Shown: positions 1-9,955 of the stretch, piece after piece
Numbering within the stretch: the stretch's first letter is position 1
Layout: every line of letters starts with the position of its first letter
Assembly (NCBI RefSeq): GCF_000215745.1
Contig: NC_015663.1
Location: forward strand, 5,056,780 to 5,120,779
Reading direction: 5' to 3'
Origin: Klebsiella aerogenes KCTC 2190
Lineage (GTDB): Bacteria > Pseudomonadota > Gammaproteobacteria > Enterobacterales > Enterobacteriaceae
Length of the DNA: 64,000 bases
Program-made: the position numbers and the translations under genes
The notes under the pieces: generated by a model
The model's database searches: none
Seen by the model: the letters and a program-made list of their open reading frames with translations, nothing else
Told to the model about the DNA's origin: nothing

Positions 1-297
1 GTTTTTCACCCGCTTCAGGGTGGCGATACTGTGAGAGAGCTTCCAGTCGATGGCTTTCGCGCCGGTGATACGCAGCAGCTCGGCGCTGCATTGCTCCTTC
101 AACGCCTCAAACGCGCGGGTCCAGACGAACGGCATTTGGATCTCGATATGCACGGTATCGTCAAGCCAGGCGACATGGTGCAGCGCCTTTAGCGTGGTGA
201 GGTTATGTTTCAGGGTTGGGTGCTGGAAATTAGCCAGAGTCCCGGCGACCATCGCGCGTAGACGTTCGGGGGATTTGGCCTGGGATTGCGAACTCAT
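1..297 (-). CDS. mrp: Mrp/ApbC iron-sulfur carrier ATPase, N-terminal part (runs off the window)
   Basis: Only the first 99 codons are present; the gene continues beyond base 1. The residues form the N-terminal MIP18/DUF59-like domain that precedes the P-loop ATPase domain in enterobacterial Mrp (about 369 aa), with the typical run LRAMVAGTLANFQHPTLKHN. The family binds and transfers Fe-S clusters in the cytoplasm. The ATG at 295-297 is preceded by GGAGTCGGG, a good ribosome-binding site. The gene is divergent from metG, the conserved enterobacterial arrangement. The P-loop cannot be checked here, so the call rests on N-terminal similarity and synteny. Confidence 0.9.
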   Translation of the reverse strand, partial: MSSQSQAKSPERLRAMVAGTLANFQHPTLKHNLTTLKALHHVAWLDDTVHIEIQMPFVWTRAFEALKEQCSAELLRITGAKAIDWKLSHSIATLKRVKN

Positions 298-340
298 CCC
301 GACTCCTTTGTTATTGTGAGTTGATTCTTGTCCGTTAAGT

Positions 341-407
341 TTACCTGAAAGGGAATAATTCCCCCACAATAAGCTTTGGGCTTACCAAATTATTGCCTTT
401 CAGGTAA
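341..407. promoter_or_regulatory. Long inverted repeat between mrp and metG
   Basis: Two 20-base arms at 341-360 and 388-407 are complementary except for one G:G mismatch: 12 bp (TTACCTGAAAGG with CCTTTCAGGTAA), the mismatch, then 7 bp. The loop is 27 bases. It ends about 40 bases before the metG start, so it could fold in the metG leader RNA or act as a DNA operator in the divergent promoter region. No U-tract follows, so it is not an ordinary terminator, and the mrp side has no obvious role for it. Function is unknown. Confidence 0.6.
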
Positions 408-448
408 CATCAAAAGCCCTTTTTACAACAGAAGATGTAATGCCCACT

Positions 449-2482
449 ATGACTCAAGTCGCGAAAAAAATTCTGGTAACGTGCGCGCTGCCGTACGCCA
501 ACGGCTCTATCCACCTCGGCCACATGCTGGAGCACATCCAGGCTGATGTCTGGGTCCGTTACCAGCGAATGCGCGGCCACGAAGTCAACTTCATCTGCGC
601 CGACGACGCTCACGGCACCCCGATTATGCTGAAAGCGCAGCAGCTTGGCATCACTCCGGAGCAGATGATTGGCGAAATGAGTCAGGAGCATCAGACCGAT
701 TTTGCCGGTTTCGATATCAGCTACGACAACTACCACTCGACGCACAGCGACGAGAACCGCGAGCTGTCGGAGCTTATCTATACCCGTCTGAAAGAAAACG
801 GTTTTATTAAAAACCGCACCATCTCTCAACTCTACGACCCGGAAAAGGGCATGTTCCTGCCGGACCGTTTCGTCAAAGGCACCTGTCCGAAGTGTAAATC
901 TCCGGACCAGTATGGCGATAACTGCGAAGTCTGCGGCGCCACCTACAGCCCGACTGAACTCATCGACCCGAAATCCGTGGTGTCCGGCGCGACGCCGGTG
1001 ATGCGTGAATCTGAGCACTTCTTCTTCGACCTGCCGTCCTTTAGCGAAATGCTGCAGGCGTGGACCCGCAGCGGTGCGCTGCAGGAGCAGGTGGCGAACA
1101 AAATGCAGGAGTGGTTCGAATCCGGCCTGCAACAGTGGGATATTTCCCGTGACGCGCCGTACTTTGGCTTTGAAATTCCCAACGCGCCGGGCAAATACTT
1201 CTACGTCTGGCTGGATGCGCCGATCGGTTACATGGGTTCCTTTAAGAATCTGTGCGACAAACGCGGCGACACCACCAGCTTCGATGAATACTGGAAGAAA
1301 GATTCCAGTGCCGAGCTGTATCACTTCATCGGTAAAGATATCGTGTACTTCCACAGCCTGTTCTGGCCGGCCATGCTGGAAGGCAGCAACTTCCGTAAGC
1401 CGACCAACCTGTTCGTTCACGGCTATGTCACGGTAAACGGCGCCAAGATGTCTAAATCACGCGGTACCTTTATCAAAGCCAGCACCTGGCTGAACCATTT
1501 CGACGCCGACAGCCTGCGCTACTACTACACCGCTAAGCTCTCTTCGCGCATTGATGATATCGACCTGAACCTGGAAGACTTTATCCAGCGCGTTAACGCC
1601 GATATCGTTAACAAAGTGGTGAACCTGGCTTCGCGTAACGCCGGCTTTATCAATAAGCGCTTCGACGGTATGCTCTCCGCCGAACTGGCTGACCCGGCGC
1701 TATATAAAACCTTCACCGATGCGGCTGCCGCTATCGGCGAAGCGTGGGAAAGCCGCGAGTTCGGTAAAGCCATCCGCGAAATTATGGCGCTGGCCGACGT
1801 CGCTAACCGCTATGTTGACGAGCAGGCGCCGTGGGTGGTGGCAAAACAGGAAGGCCGCGACGCCGACCTGCAGGCAATCTGCACCATGGGGCTGAACATG
1901 TTCCGCGTGCTGATGACCTGGCTGAAGCCGGTTCTGCCGGGGCTGAGCGCGCGTGCTGAAGCGTTCCTCAACACCGAGCTGAGCTGGGACGCCATCCAGC
2001 AGCCGCTGCTGGCGCACAAGGTTAACGCCTTCAAAGCGCTGTACAACCGCATTGAGATGAAACAGGTCGAAGCGCTGGTTGAAGCCTCTAAAGAAGAAGT
2101 GAAAGCCGCCGCCGCGCCGGTGACTGGCCCGCTGGCCGATGATCCGATCCAGGAAACTATCGCCTTTGACGATTTCGCCAAGGTGGATATGCGTATCGCG
2201 CTGATTGAAAACGCCGAGTTCGTCGACGGTTCCGATAAGCTGCTGCGCTTGACTCTCGATCTCGGCGGCGAGAAGCGTAACGTCTTCTCCGGCATCCGCT
2301 CCGCCTACCCGGACCCGCAGGCGCTCATTGGCCGCCTGACGGTGATGGTCGCCAACCTGGCGCCGCGTAAAATGCGCTTCGGCATCTCCGAAGGGATGGT
2401 GATGGCCGCCGGCCCTGGCGGGAAAGATATCTTCCTGTTAAGCCCTGACAGCGGCGCACAGCCGGGTCAGCAGGTTAAATAA
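449..2482 (+). CDS. metG: Methionine-tRNA ligase
   Basis: Charges initiator and elongator tRNA-Met with methionine in the cytoplasm. The 677-residue product matches the enterobacterial enzyme in length. Visible signatures are the class I HIGH motif (HLGH, residues 22-25), the zinc-binding knuckle with CPKC and CEVC around residues 145-161, the KMSKS loop near residues 332-336, and a C-terminal tRNA-binding domain ([12 protein letters not shown] onward) used for dimerisation. I chose the ATG that gives MTQVAKK, the usual family start. An in-frame ATG nine bases upstream at 440 would add MPT and has the better-spaced AGAAG ribosome-binding site, so it is a real alternative. Confidence 0.97.
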   Translation: MTQVAKKILVTCALPYANGSIHLGHMLEHIQADVWVRYQRMRGHEVNFICADDAHGTPIMLKAQQLGITPEQMIGEMSQEHQTDFAGFDISYDNYHSTHSDENRELSELIYTRLKENGFIKNRTISQLYDPEKGMFLPDRFVKGTCPKCKSPDQYGDNCEVCGATYSPTELIDPKSVVSGATPVMRESEHFFFDLPSFSEMLQAWTRSGALQEQVANKMQEWFESGLQQWDISRDAPYFGFEIPNAPGKYFYVWLDAPIGYMGSFKNLCDKRGDTTSFDEYWKKDSSAELYHFIGKDIVYFHSLFWPAMLEGSNFRKPTNLFVHGYVTVNGAKMSKSRGTFIKASTWLNHFDADSLRYYYTAKLSSRIDDIDLNLEDFIQRVNADIVNKVVNLASRNAGFINKRFDGMLSAELADPALYKTFTDAAAAIGEAWESREFGKAIREIMALADVANRYVDEQAPWVVAKQEGRDADLQAICTMGLNMFRVLMTWLKPVLPGLSARAEAFLNTELSWDAIQQPLLAHKVNAFKALYNRIEMKQVEALVEASKEEVKAAAAPVTGPLADDPIQETIAFDDFAKVDMRIALIENAEFVDGSDKLLRLTLDLGGEKRNVFSGIRSAYPDPQALIGRLTVMVANLAPRKMRFGISEGMVMAAGPGGKDIFLLSPDSGAQPGQQVK

Positions 2483-2489
2483 CCTCCGT

Positions 2490-2517
2490 AAAAGCGCTGC
2501 TCCGGCAGCGCTTTTTT
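2490..2517 (+). terminator. Rho-independent terminator of metG
   Basis: A stem AAAGCGCTGC / GGCAGCGCTTT with a three-base loop is followed by a T-tract, 8 bases after the metG stop codon. Confidence 0.88.
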
Positions 2518-2620
2518 ATTCCCTTCACGCCTTCTGTTGCGACAACGCGCAATAGCCATAATAATCATTACTGTCTGCTCCTCTCTGGACGCGCAATACC
2601 ACTCAACATAGGGAATCGTG

Positions 2621-3085
2621 ATGAAATTTAACCGCAAGATGGCTGGCGTGCTGGCCGTATCTGTTCTGCTGGCGGCCCTCGCCGGCTGCGATAATAAAAA
2701 AGAAGAGAGTAAAACCTTTGCGCTGAATACCAACGGCGTCGAACTCAGCTTTACCTACCACTATGACGGCGACAAAGTATTGCGTCAGGATGCCGACAAC
2801 ACCATTCCCTATAAATCGATCGGCGCCGAAAATAAAGAACAGGCGCGGGCCATTATTGAGCCGATTAGCAGCGTGTATCGTAATCTACAGGGCGTAGAAC
2901 AGACCATCGACTATAAAGATTCCTATGCGCTTGAGCATCTGACCGTGGATTTTAGCAAAGCGAAAATCAGCGAGCTGTGCAAACTGCCGGGCTCGATGTT
3001 CACCGACTGCTCACAGCAGTTTGTTTCACTATCGGTGTCAACTAAATTGCTGGAATCGCAGGGTTTTAAAGAGGTGAAGAAGTAA
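2621..3085 (+). CDS. yehR: YehR-family lipoprotein (DUF1307)
   Basis: A 154-residue predicted lipoprotein of unknown function. It begins with a positively charged N-terminus and hydrophobic segment ending in a lipobox (LAALAGC, Cys about residue 24), so it should be lipidated; the residues after Cys are DNKKEE. The mature part has two further cysteines (SELCKLPG and TDCSQQF). Length and position (metG-yehR-yehS-btsR) match E. coli YehR. A GTG three bases upstream is an alternative start, but ATG at 2621 is preferred. It has no obvious transcriptional partner and converges on yehS. Confidence 0.9.
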   Translation: MKFNRKMAGVLAVSVLLAALAGCDNKKEESKTFALNTNGVELSFTYHYDGDKVLRQDADNTIPYKSIGAENKEQARAIIEPISSVYRNLQGVEQTIDYKDSYALEHLTVDFSKAKISELCKLPGSMFTDCSQQFVSLSVSTKLLESQGFKEVKK

Positions 3086-3095
3086 AGAGGTGCAG

Positions 3096-3116
3096 GGCCC
3101 GGGCGCAGGCCCGGGT
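3096..3116. other. GC-rich hairpin between convergent yehR and yehS
   Basis: GCCCGGG at 3097-3103 is repeated at 3109-3115; CCCGGGC is self-complementary, so a short hairpin can form. There is no T-tract on either side. It may stop convergent transcription but is not a canonical terminator. Confidence 0.4.
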
Positions 3117-3128
3117 CAAGTCAGGCGC

Positions 3129-3596
3129 TTAGCCTTTGGCGTGCTCGCGTTCGGTAAGACCGCGCAGGAAATAGCGCAAAAACTGATCGCCGCATTCGCG
3201 GTAGTTTTTGTGGTCCGGCGCGCGCATCATGGCCGTGATTTCCGGCATCGACACGCGGAATTTTTGCTGAGTCAGGATCGCCAGAATATCGTCGGTCTTC
3301 AGCGAGAAAGCGATACGCAATTTTTTCAGTACGATATTGTTATTCACCCGGCGTTCAACCGCCAGCGGCGGCGCCGATTCGTCTTTGCCGCGTTTGTCGT
3401 AAATCAGGCCATTGAGAAAATTCGACAGCACGACATCCGGGCAGCGCGCAAACCCTTCTTCGTCTTCTTTTTTCAGCCAGGGTACCAGTTGTTCCGCACT
3501 CACCGGCGCATCCGCCAGCGCAAAGATGCGTACCAGACCGTTATTATTCGTTTTCAGGGTGTAGCGCAGGCTACGTAAAATATCGTTACTGATCAT
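3129..3596 (-). CDS. yehS: YehS family protein (DUF1456)
   Basis: A 155-residue cytoplasmic protein of the DUF1456 family, function unknown. It shows two similar halves: an N-terminal repeat beginning MISNDILRSLRYTLK and a second beginning NNIVLKKLRIAFSLKTDDIL, each of the form R-x-x-[LF]-x-L-K-x(4)-D/N-I/L, as usual for this family. It follows btsR in the same direction with a gap of about 50 bases, so it may be read from the bts operon, as in E. coli. Confidence 0.9.
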   Translation of the reverse strand: MISNDILRSLRYTLKTNNNGLVRIFALADAPVSAEQLVPWLKKEDEEGFARCPDVVLSNFLNGLIYDKRGKDESAPPLAVERRVNNNIVLKKLRIAFSLKTDDILAILTQQKFRVSMPEITAMMRAPDHKNYRECGDQFLRYFLRGLTEREHAKG

Positions 3597-3649
3597 AATG
3601 CCTTCATGATGAAAAATGCTGGCGCTAAGTCTACCATGATTCCACGTTT

Positions 3650-4369
3650 TTACAGCCCAATCGCCTCCTTCAGGCTTTTCAGATAGCGGCGGCTGACCGG
3701 CACCGTTTGCCCGGCGCGCATTAACAATTCCGCCTGCCCATTCTCCTCAAGGCGGATCTCCTTCAAATGCGCCATGTTAACGAGATATTGACGGTGGCAG
3801 CGCAACAGCGGCGTACGGCTTTCCAGCGTACGCAAAGTCAGTTCGGTAAACCCTTCTTTGCCTTCGCTATCGGTGACGTAAATCCCGCTCATCCGGCTAC
3901 TCACAAAAGCCACATCTTCCATCTGCAGCAACCAGATGCGGCTGTGACCGGTGCAGGGAATGTACTTCAGCGCCTGCCGGGCATCATCCAACAGGGATAC
4001 ATCCTGCAGGCTGCGCTCCTGGCGCAGGCGGCTCAGGGTTTTCTCCAGCCGGGCGTTTTCGATCGGCTTGAGCAGATAATCAAAGGCGTGCTCTTCAAAG
4101 GCCTTCACCGCATATTCATCGAAGGCGGTTAAAAAGACGATATAGGGGCGATGCTCTGGATCGAGCATGCCAACCATCTCCAACCCACTGATGCGCGGCA
4201 TTTGAATGTCCAGAAACAGCACGTCGGGACGCAGCTTATGCACCGCGCCAATCGCCTCGACGGCGTTGCCGCATTCGCCGACGATATCAATATCGCTTTG
4301 CGCCTCCAGCAGAATACGCAGGTTTTCCCGCGCCAGCGGCTCATCATCGACGATTAAAACTTTTAGCAT
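3650..4369 (-). CDS. btsR: Pyruvate-responsive two-component response regulator BtsR
   Basis: A 239-residue response regulator of the LytTR class. The receiver domain has the acidic pair D8/D9, phospho-acceptor D54 (LFLDIQMPR) and conserved Lys in LLKP; the C-terminal LytTR DNA-binding domain begins near residue 135 ([15 protein letters not shown]). In E. coli BtsR with BtsS senses external pyruvate and activates the btsT transporter gene. The start [10 protein letters not shown] gives the family length; an upstream in-frame extension is not supported. Its start overlaps the btsS end by 7 bases, indicating an operon with translational coupling. Confidence 0.95.
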   Translation of the reverse strand: MLKVLIVDDEPLARENLRILLEAQSDIDIVGECGNAVEAIGAVHKLRPDVLFLDIQMPRISGLEMVGMLDPEHRPYIVFLTAFDEYAVKAFEEHAFDYLLKPIENARLEKTLSRLRQERSLQDVSLLDDARQALKYIPCTGHSRIWLLQMEDVAFVSSRMSGIYVTDSEGKEGFTELTLRTLESRTPLLRCHRQYLVNMAHLKEIRLEENGQAELLMRAGQTVPVSRRYLKSLKEAIGL

Positions 4370-6051
4370 GCATTCTCCTCCACAGGCAGTCGCAGCGTAA
4401 TGCGGGTAAAATGCTCCGCTTCGCAAGCGACGCTAATTCCGCAGTCGGCGCCAAAGCGCGTACGCAGTCTTCTGTCCACCAGGCTCATTCCGAGCCCGCT
4501 GGCATTGGGGTTATCCCGGTAAAGTCCGGCATTATCTTCCACATCCAGCTGTAACCAACGCTCATGCTGACTGGCGCGAATGGTAATTTCACCCACGCCA
4601 AGATGCTGAGAAGTGCCGTGTTTGATCGCGTTTTCGACTATCGGCTGTAACGTAAACGCCGGTAACTGCAGATGTTCAAGCGATGCAGGAACCTGCATAC
4701 GTATCTGTAAATTATCCTGGAATCGCGCCTTCTCAATTTGCAGATAGGCATTCACATGTTCAATTTCGTCCGCCAGGGTGACGATCTCCGTTGGTCGCTT
4801 CAGATTTTTGCGAAAGAAGGTTGATAGATACTGCACCAGTTGTCCGGCCTGATCGCTATCGCGGCGAATCACTGCCTTCAGCGTGTTCAGGGCGTTGAAC
4901 AAAAAGTGCGGGTTGACCTGGGCATGTAGCAGCTTAATTTCCGACTGGGTCAGTAACGCCTTCTGCCGTTCATACTGACCGGCAAGGATCTGCGCCGACA
5001 GTAGCTGGGCGATCCCCTCCCCCAGCGTACGGTTAATCGAGCTGAACAAGCGGTTTTTCGCTTCATATAGCTTAATGGTGCCAATAACCCGTTGATTCTC
5101 ACCGCGCAGCGGAATGACCAGCGTCGAGCCCAGTTTGCATCCAGGGTGAATTGAACAGCGGTACGGCACCTCGTTGCCGTCGGCATAAACCACTTCGCCG
5201 GTATCAATCGCCCTTTGCGTATAGGATGATGAGATCGGCTTACCTGGTAGATGGTGGTCATCGCCGATGCCGGTAAACGCCAGCAGCCGCTCGCGGTCGG
5301 TAATGGCTACAGCGCCGATATCCAGTTCCTGAATCAGCACCTGAGCCACCTTCATACTATTCTCTTCGTTGAATCCCTGACGCAGGATCCCCTCGGTAGA
5401 GGCCGCCACTTTCAGCGCGGTGGCAGAAAAAGCCGAGGTGTATTTTTCAAACATCGCCCGCTTATCCAGCAGAATACGCATAAACAGCGCGGCGCCGACG
5501 GTGTTAGTGACCATCATCGGCGCGGCGATACTCTGTACCAGGTGCAGCGCATCCTGAAAGGGTCGCGCAATGAGCAGGATTATCAGCATCTGTACCAGTT
5601 CAGCGAAAAAGGTAATCGCCCCGGCGGTAAGCGGGCTGAACACTTTATCCGGGCGACCGCGCCTAATTAAGATACTGTGCACCAGGCCACCGAGCAGACC
5701 TTCGACAATGGTCGACACCATACAGCTTAACGCCGTCATACCGCCCAGCGAATAACGATGCAAGCCCCCGGTCAGGCCGACCAACCCGCCGACCACCGGA
5801 CCGCCGAGCAGGCCGCCCATCACTGCGCCAATAGCGCGGGTATTTGCAATAGAATCTTCGATATGCAGACCGAAATAGGTCCCCATAATGCAAAAAATCG
5901 AGAAGGTGACATAGCACAGCAACTTATGCGGCAAACGCACGGTGACCTGCATCAGGGGAATGAACAGCCGCGTTTTACTCATCAGCCAGGCGATGACCAA
6001 AAACACGCACATCTGCTGGAGCAGCAGCAATACCAGATCGAACTCGTACAT
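4363..6051 (-). CDS. btsS: Pyruvate-sensing histidine kinase BtsS
   Basis: A 562-residue inner-membrane sensor kinase of the LytS type. The N-terminal part (about 1-200) is a multi-helix 5TM-5TMR_LYT module, followed by a GAF-like domain (about 230-365), then the HisKA-like region with [10 protein letters not shown] carrying the phosphorylated His near residue 380, and a C-terminal HATPase domain ([21 protein letters not shown]). In E. coli it binds pyruvate with high affinity. I start at [11 protein letters not shown], the family N-terminus. It is the first gene of the btsSR operon and is divergent from mlrA. Confidence 0.95.
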   Translation of the reverse strand: MYEFDLVLLLLQQMCVFLVIAWLMSKTRLFIPLMQVTVRLPHKLLCYVTFSIFCIMGTYFGLHIEDSIANTRAIGAVMGGLLGGPVVGGLVGLTGGLHRYSLGGMTALSCMVSTIVEGLLGGLVHSILIRRGRPDKVFSPLTAGAITFFAELVQMLIILLIARPFQDALHLVQSIAAPMMVTNTVGAALFMRILLDKRAMFEKYTSAFSATALKVAASTEGILRQGFNEENSMKVAQVLIQELDIGAVAITDRERLLAFTGIGDDHHLPGKPISSSYTQRAIDTGEVVYADGNEVPYRCSIHPGCKLGSTLVIPLRGENQRVIGTIKLYEAKNRLFSSINRTLGEGIAQLLSAQILAGQYERQKALLTQSEIKLLHAQVNPHFLFNALNTLKAVIRRDSDQAGQLVQYLSTFFRKNLKRPTEIVTLADEIEHVNAYLQIEKARFQDNLQIRMQVPASLEHLQLPAFTLQPIVENAIKHGTSQHLGVGEITIRASQHERWLQLDVEDNAGLYRDNPNASGLGMSLVDRRLRTRFGADCGISVACEAEHFTRITLRLPVEENAC

Positions 6052-6250
6052 ACCCGCAAACCACACAACCTTTGAAAGCGCGTAACATACACTGACCGCC
6101 GATAACTTTCTTTGAAGCGATACAAGAAAATGCTAAATCACGGCGACGATCACACTTCTCACCGTCTCGTCGCGGCCAAAAAGAACAAAAAATGAACAAT
6201 TGATAAACCCCTTCTACGGTTAAATCAGGAGAACACGGCGGGAGGGGAAA

Positions 6251-6982
6251 ATGGCGCTGTATACGATAGGCGAAGTGGCTCAGCTTTGTGATATCAATCC
6301 CGTGACGCTGCGAGCCTGGCAGCGACGTTATGAACTTATTAAACCGCAGCGCACCGATGGCGGTCATCGATTATTCAATGACAATGAAATTGAGCGTATT
6401 CGCGAAATTAAGCGCTGGATTGATGCCGGCGTACAGGTCAGCAAGGTAAAAAATCTGTTGCCTGACCGCGAAGAGGATGCTGAAGACGGCTGGCGCGAAC
6501 AGCAGGAGATATTGCTCGGTTTTCTACAAGAAGGTCATTACCAACGCTTGCGCCTATGGCTAAAAGAGCGCAGCCACAGCTATTCCGCGCAAACGCTGGT
6601 CCATTACCTGATTAATCCGCTCCGCCACCGCCTGTTAAGCCCGCAGCCAACGCTACTGGCGCTGCGCAGCCTGCTCGACGGCATCTTGATCAATCATATC
6701 GCCCAATGTCTCGCCCATGCCTGGAAACGCCCCGGCCATCACGCGGTGGTGGTTGGCTGGAATACCGATGACACCACCCGACTGTGGCTGGAGGGCTGGA
6801 AAGCCTGCGAGCAAGGTTGGCGGGTCGACGTTGTCGCACATTCCCTGAACCAGATCCGTCCGCAACTGTTTCCCGACAGCACCCTACTGGTGTGGTGCCC
6901 CACACCGCCAGGTAGTCCACAGGCAGCACAGCTTCGCGATTGGGAACAGCGGGAAAACCTGATCTGGCTAAATAGCAATTAA
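6251..6982 (+). CDS. mlrA: MerR-type regulator MlrA
   Basis: A 243-residue activator of curli and biofilm genes (csgD in E. coli). The N-terminal MerR winged-helix domain is clear (YTIGEVAQLCDINPVTLRAW, then the RRY..KPQRTDGGHRLF wing, residues 3-45). The C-terminal 160 residues resemble a degenerate B12-binding-like sensory domain, typical of MlrA, with no metal-binding Cys cluster. A strong ribosome-binding site (GGGAGGGG) lies 3 bases before the ATG. Divergent from btsS, the same context as in E. coli. Confidence 0.94.
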   Translation: MALYTIGEVAQLCDINPVTLRAWQRRYELIKPQRTDGGHRLFNDNEIERIREIKRWIDAGVQVSKVKNLLPDREEDAEDGWREQQEILLGFLQEGHYQRLRLWLKERSHSYSAQTLVHYLINPLRHRLLSPQPTLLALRSLLDGILINHIAQCLAHAWKRPGHHAVVVGWNTDDTTRLWLEGWKACEQGWRVDVVAHSLNQIRPQLFPDSTLLVWCPTPPGSPQAAQLRDWEQRENLIWLNSN

Positions 6983-7009
6983 TGTTTCGTTAACACCAGC
7001 GCTTCACCG

Positions 7010-7015
7010 TATAAT
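7010..7015 (+). promoter_or_regulatory. Putative -10 box for yohO
   Basis: A perfect TATAAT lies 26 bases before the yohO ATG; upstream TTCGTT at 6986-6991 is a weak -35 at 18-base spacing. Two copies of CGTTAACA flank the -10 (about 6988 and 7020). Inferred only from sequence. Confidence 0.4.
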
Positions 7016-7041
7016 CCCTCCGTTAACAAAAGGAGCCTATC

Positions 7042-7155
7042 ATGAAGCCTGCGAAAATCGCGGTCATTACCCTCTTCTTATGCATGGCCATCGGCGGGAT
7101 CGGCGGCGTGATGCTAGCGGGTTACTCGTTTATTGTTCGCGGTGGTGTCGGCTGA
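7042..7155 (+). CDS. yohO: Small inner-membrane protein YohO (UPF0387)
   Basis: A 37-codon gene. The product [19 protein letters not shown]... is one hydrophobic helix (about residues 6-30) with a positive N-terminus and a short tail, the layout of E. coli YohO, which lies at the same place between mlrA and yehW. An AAAGGAGCC ribosome-binding site sits 6 bases before the ATG. Its last 26 bases overlap the 3' end of the convergent yehW. Function unknown. Confidence 0.82.
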   Translation: MKPAKIAVITLFLCMAIGGIGGVMLAGYSFIVRGGVG

Positions 7156-7867
7156 CCCACTGGTTTAGCCGTTCGAAAAAGCGATCGATGATGATCGCCG
7201 CCAGCGCCACCAGCAGCGCCCCCTGCAGCACGTAAGCGGTATTAAAGCCGCTGAGGCCGATAATAATTGGCGTGCCGAGCGTGTTGGCGCCCACCGTTGA
7301 GGCAATGGTTGCCGTACCAATATTGACGATGGCCGAAGTGCGGATCCCGGCCAGCATGACCGGGGCCGCCAGCGGCAGCTCCACTTTGCACAACCGCTGC
7401 CAGCCGCTCATCCCCATCCCCTCGGCAATGTTCAATACCCCAGGCGATATCGAACTTAATCCAGCCAACGTCCCCTGCAGCACGGGCAATATTCCGTACA
7501 GCGCCAGCGCGATAAGCGCCGGTTGCCAGCCGAAGCCCATCACCGGTACCGCAATCGCCAGTACCGCCACCGGCGGAAATGTCTGTCCCATGGCGGCAAT
7601 GGTCTCCACCAGTGGACGAAACTCTCGTCCGGCGGGCCGGGTGACGATAACCCCGGCCCCGATACCGATAACCGTTGCGACAAGGCTTGATAACGCCACC
7701 AGCCAAAAATGCGCCAGCGTCAGCGCCAGAAAACTCTCCTGCTGATAAACCGGGCGCGGCAGTTCCGGAAATAGCCAGCTAAACAGCGGCGCGCTATGGG
7801 GCAACACCAGCAGCAGCGCGATAAACAGCGCCACCAACCACAGCAGCGGATCGCGAAGCGCCTTCAC
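7130..7867 (-). CDS. yehW: Osmoprotectant ABC transporter permease YehW
   Basis: A 245-residue inner-membrane permease of the ProW/OpuCB type. Hydrophobic helices run throughout, and the coupling EAA-like loop [19 protein letters not shown] (near residue 150) is where the ATPase YehX docks. It is the last gene of the osmF-yehYXW operon; its start overlaps the yehX stop by 4 bases. E. coli OsmF-YehYXW is a low-affinity glycine-betaine importer under RpoS control. Confidence 0.94.
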   Translation of the reverse strand: MKALRDPLLWLVALFIALLLVLPHSAPLFSWLFPELPRPVYQQESFLALTLAHFWLVALSSLVATVIGIGAGVIVTRPAGREFRPLVETIAAMGQTFPPVAVLAIAVPVMGFGWQPALIALALYGILPVLQGTLAGLSSISPGVLNIAEGMGMSGWQRLCKVELPLAAPVMLAGIRTSAIVNIGTATIASTVGANTLGTPIIIGLSGFNTAYVLQGALLVALAAIIIDRFFERLNQWVSRHHREQ

Positions 7868-8799
7868 GCCCCACCTCCATCACGTAACAAATCAGCAAAG
7901 TGCAACGTACCGCACGCTTCGCCCTGTTCATCAACCACCGGCAAAACGTCGCGACGGTGAGCGACAAACTGCGACAACGCCTCGCGCAACGTCATTGAGA
8001 CGTTTAGCGCATCGCCCGCCAGCCGCTCATCCCGGCGTAAATAATCCCCGACGCCGCGTAGCGAGAGCAGCCGCACCCCTAGTTCACTGCGGCCAAAGAA
8101 GGTTTCGACAAAGGCGTTCTTTGGCTCCAGCAACATCTGTAACGGCTCTCCCTGCTGCACCACTTCGCCGCCGTCCATCAGCACCAGATGATCCGCCAGG
8201 CGTAGCGCTTCATCGATATCATGGGTGACGAGCACAATCGTGCGCCCAAACAGACGATGAATGCGCAACATCTCCTGCTGCAGCGCTTCGCGGGTCACCG
8301 GATCCAGCGCGCCGAACGGCTCATCCATTAACAGCACCTCCGGGTTGGCCGCCAGCGCCCGCGCCACGCCGACGCGCTGCTGCTGGCCCCCGGAAAGCTG
8401 ATGCGGGTAGCGATCGCGTAGTAGAGGCTCCAGGCCTAATAACGCCATCAATTCATCAACCCGCTCGGTAATTTTTGCGCGCGGCCACTTTTGCAACTGC
8501 GGCACGGTGGCGATATTTTGCGCCACCGTCCAGTGTGGAAACAGGCCAATTGACTGAATGGCGTACCCCATACGGCGGCGCAGCGCCAGCAATGGCTGTC
8601 GACGGATATCCTCGCCGGCGAAGCGTATCACTCCGCTATCCTGTTCCACCAGTTGGTTAATCATCTTCAGGGTGGTTGATTTTCCGGAGCCGGAAGTACC
8701 AATCAGCACCGAAAACGCCCCCTCGCGCAGATGCAGGTTGAGATCTTTCACCGCGGGTTGCCCGGCAAAGGCTTTATTCACCCCGTCGAACTCAATCAT
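7864..8799 (-). CDS. yehX: Osmoprotectant ABC transporter ATP-binding protein YehX
   Basis: A 311-residue ATPase subunit. Walker A is GTSGSGKST (about residues 34-42), the signature [15 protein letters not shown], and Walker [13 protein letters not shown], followed by the H-loop VTHDIDEAL. The C-terminal about 80 residues form a single CBS-like domain ([22 protein letters not shown]), as in quaternary-amine uptake ATPases. Overlaps yehY by 8 and yehW by 4 bases, so the three are translationally coupled. Confidence 0.95.
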   Translation of the reverse strand: MIEFDGVNKAFAGQPAVKDLNLHLREGAFSVLIGTSGSGKSTTLKMINQLVEQDSGVIRFAGEDIRRQPLLALRRRMGYAIQSIGLFPHWTVAQNIATVPQLQKWPRAKITERVDELMALLGLEPLLRDRYPHQLSGGQQQRVGVARALAANPEVLLMDEPFGALDPVTREALQQEMLRIHRLFGRTIVLVTHDIDEALRLADHLVLMDGGEVVQQGEPLQMLLEPKNAFVETFFGRSELGVRLLSLRGVGDYLRRDERLAGDALNVSMTLREALSQFVAHRRDVLPVVDEQGEACGTLHFADLLRDGGGA

Positions 8800-9949
8800 G
8801 CGTTTCTCCTTTTAGTAACGCGCTCCACAGTGCAAACACGGCATCCACGACTACCGCCAACGCAATCGTCGGAATGACGCCCAGCAGCACCAAATCCAGC
8901 GCGCTGCTGAGGAGCCCCTGAAACACCAAAGCGCCGAAGCCGCCCGCGCCTATCAACGCCGCTACCACCGCCATACCGACAGTCTGTACGCTGACCACCC
9001 GCAGGCTGCGCAACAGGACCGGCAGCGCCAACGGTAACTGAACCTGGCGAAAACGCTGGGAGCCGTTCATTCCCATTGCGGTTGCGCTTTCCAGCGCCTC
9101 GCGTGGTACCTGTTGCAGCCCGGTCACCACCCCGCGTACCAGCGGCAATAACGCATATAGCACCAGTGCGATTAGCGCCGGCGCCAGGCCGGTTCCGGAA
9201 ATGCCAATTTTGCCCAGTAGCGGAAAATGGCGCGTCAACCCGGCCAACGGCGCGATCAACAAACCGAAGAGCGCCACCGAAGGAATAGTTTGAATCACAT
9301 TAAGGAAGGTAAATACTGGCGCCTGCCAGTGCGGTCGCCGCCAGAGGGCGAAGCCTATCGATAGACCCAATAATAATCCGGGCAGCAACGTCCCGAACAA
9401 CAACCACAGGTGCTGACGCAGCGCGTCATTAAAGACATCCTCACGGTTAGCATATTCTTTCAGCAAAGAGAGTTGATCGAGCGCCCCATGCCACAGCAGC
9501 AGGCACGGTAGCAGCCAAAGCTGCGCATTCAGTAGCCAACGCCATAAAGCGTGCGGAGTCAGGCGGCGGATAGTATCGCTGGCGAGTAGCAGACATAGCG
9601 CCAGCGAAAGCCATAATCCGCTTCCGGGAGAGGTACGCGCCAGCGGGGAGCCCTGTTGCACCAGCTGTAGCGCGATGTCTCCGGCGCCCCACATTAGTAG
9701 TGGCAGGAGCAAATCGGCAATAAGCAGGCTACCGAGCAGCGCCAGACGGCCTGGGATCCAGCACAATAACAACAGCAGCAGCGCGCCCGCCAGCTGCGCC
9801 GCCGCCAGCCACGGCATCTGCGTCCATAGCCAGCGCGCTTCACCGGAAAGCAGACGATTAGGGGCATAAGTGACGAATGGCAGCGCCGTCACGGCCAACA
9901 GCAGTAGCGTGAGCAGCAGCGCCACGCGGTTATAACAACGAATAGTCAC
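8792..9949 (-). CDS. yehY: Osmoprotectant ABC transporter permease YehY
   Basis: A 385-residue permease, longer than YehW because of an N-terminal block of about five extra membrane helices (residues 10-145). The second half carries the transporter core, with the ATPase-coupling loop [20 protein letters not shown] near residue 290. Length and sequence match E. coli YehY. It lies 6 bases after osmF and is co-transcribed with it. Confidence 0.95.
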   Translation of the reverse strand: MTIRCYNRVALLLTLLLLAVTALPFVTYAPNRLLSGEARWLWTQMPWLAAAQLAGALLLLLLCWIPGRLALLGSLLIADLLLPLLMWGAGDIALQLVQQGSPLARTSPGSGLWLSLALCLLLASDTIRRLTPHALWRWLLNAQLWLLPCLLLWHGALDQLSLLKEYANREDVFNDALRQHLWLLFGTLLPGLLLGLSIGFALWRRPHWQAPVFTFLNVIQTIPSVALFGLLIAPLAGLTRHFPLLGKIGISGTGLAPALIALVLYALLPLVRGVVTGLQQVPREALESATAMGMNGSQRFRQVQLPLALPVLLRSLRVVSVQTVGMAVVAALIGAGGFGALVFQGLLSSALDLVLLGVIPTIALAVVVDAVFALWSALLKGETHD

Positions 9950-9955
9950 TCGTAT

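Noticed and set aside
341..448. T-box riboswitch in front of metG
   Set aside because: A hairpin is present but I see no T-box sequence, specifier loop or terminator, and T-boxes are not expected for metG in Enterobacteria.
410..1420. A 336-codon open frame on the minus strand within metG
   Set aside because: It lies wholly antisense to metG, has no ribosome-binding site or family match and is explained by the codon composition of the GC-rich opposite strand.
3086..3128. Strong terminator between yehR and yehS
   Set aside because: A GC hairpin is present but no T-tract follows on either strand.
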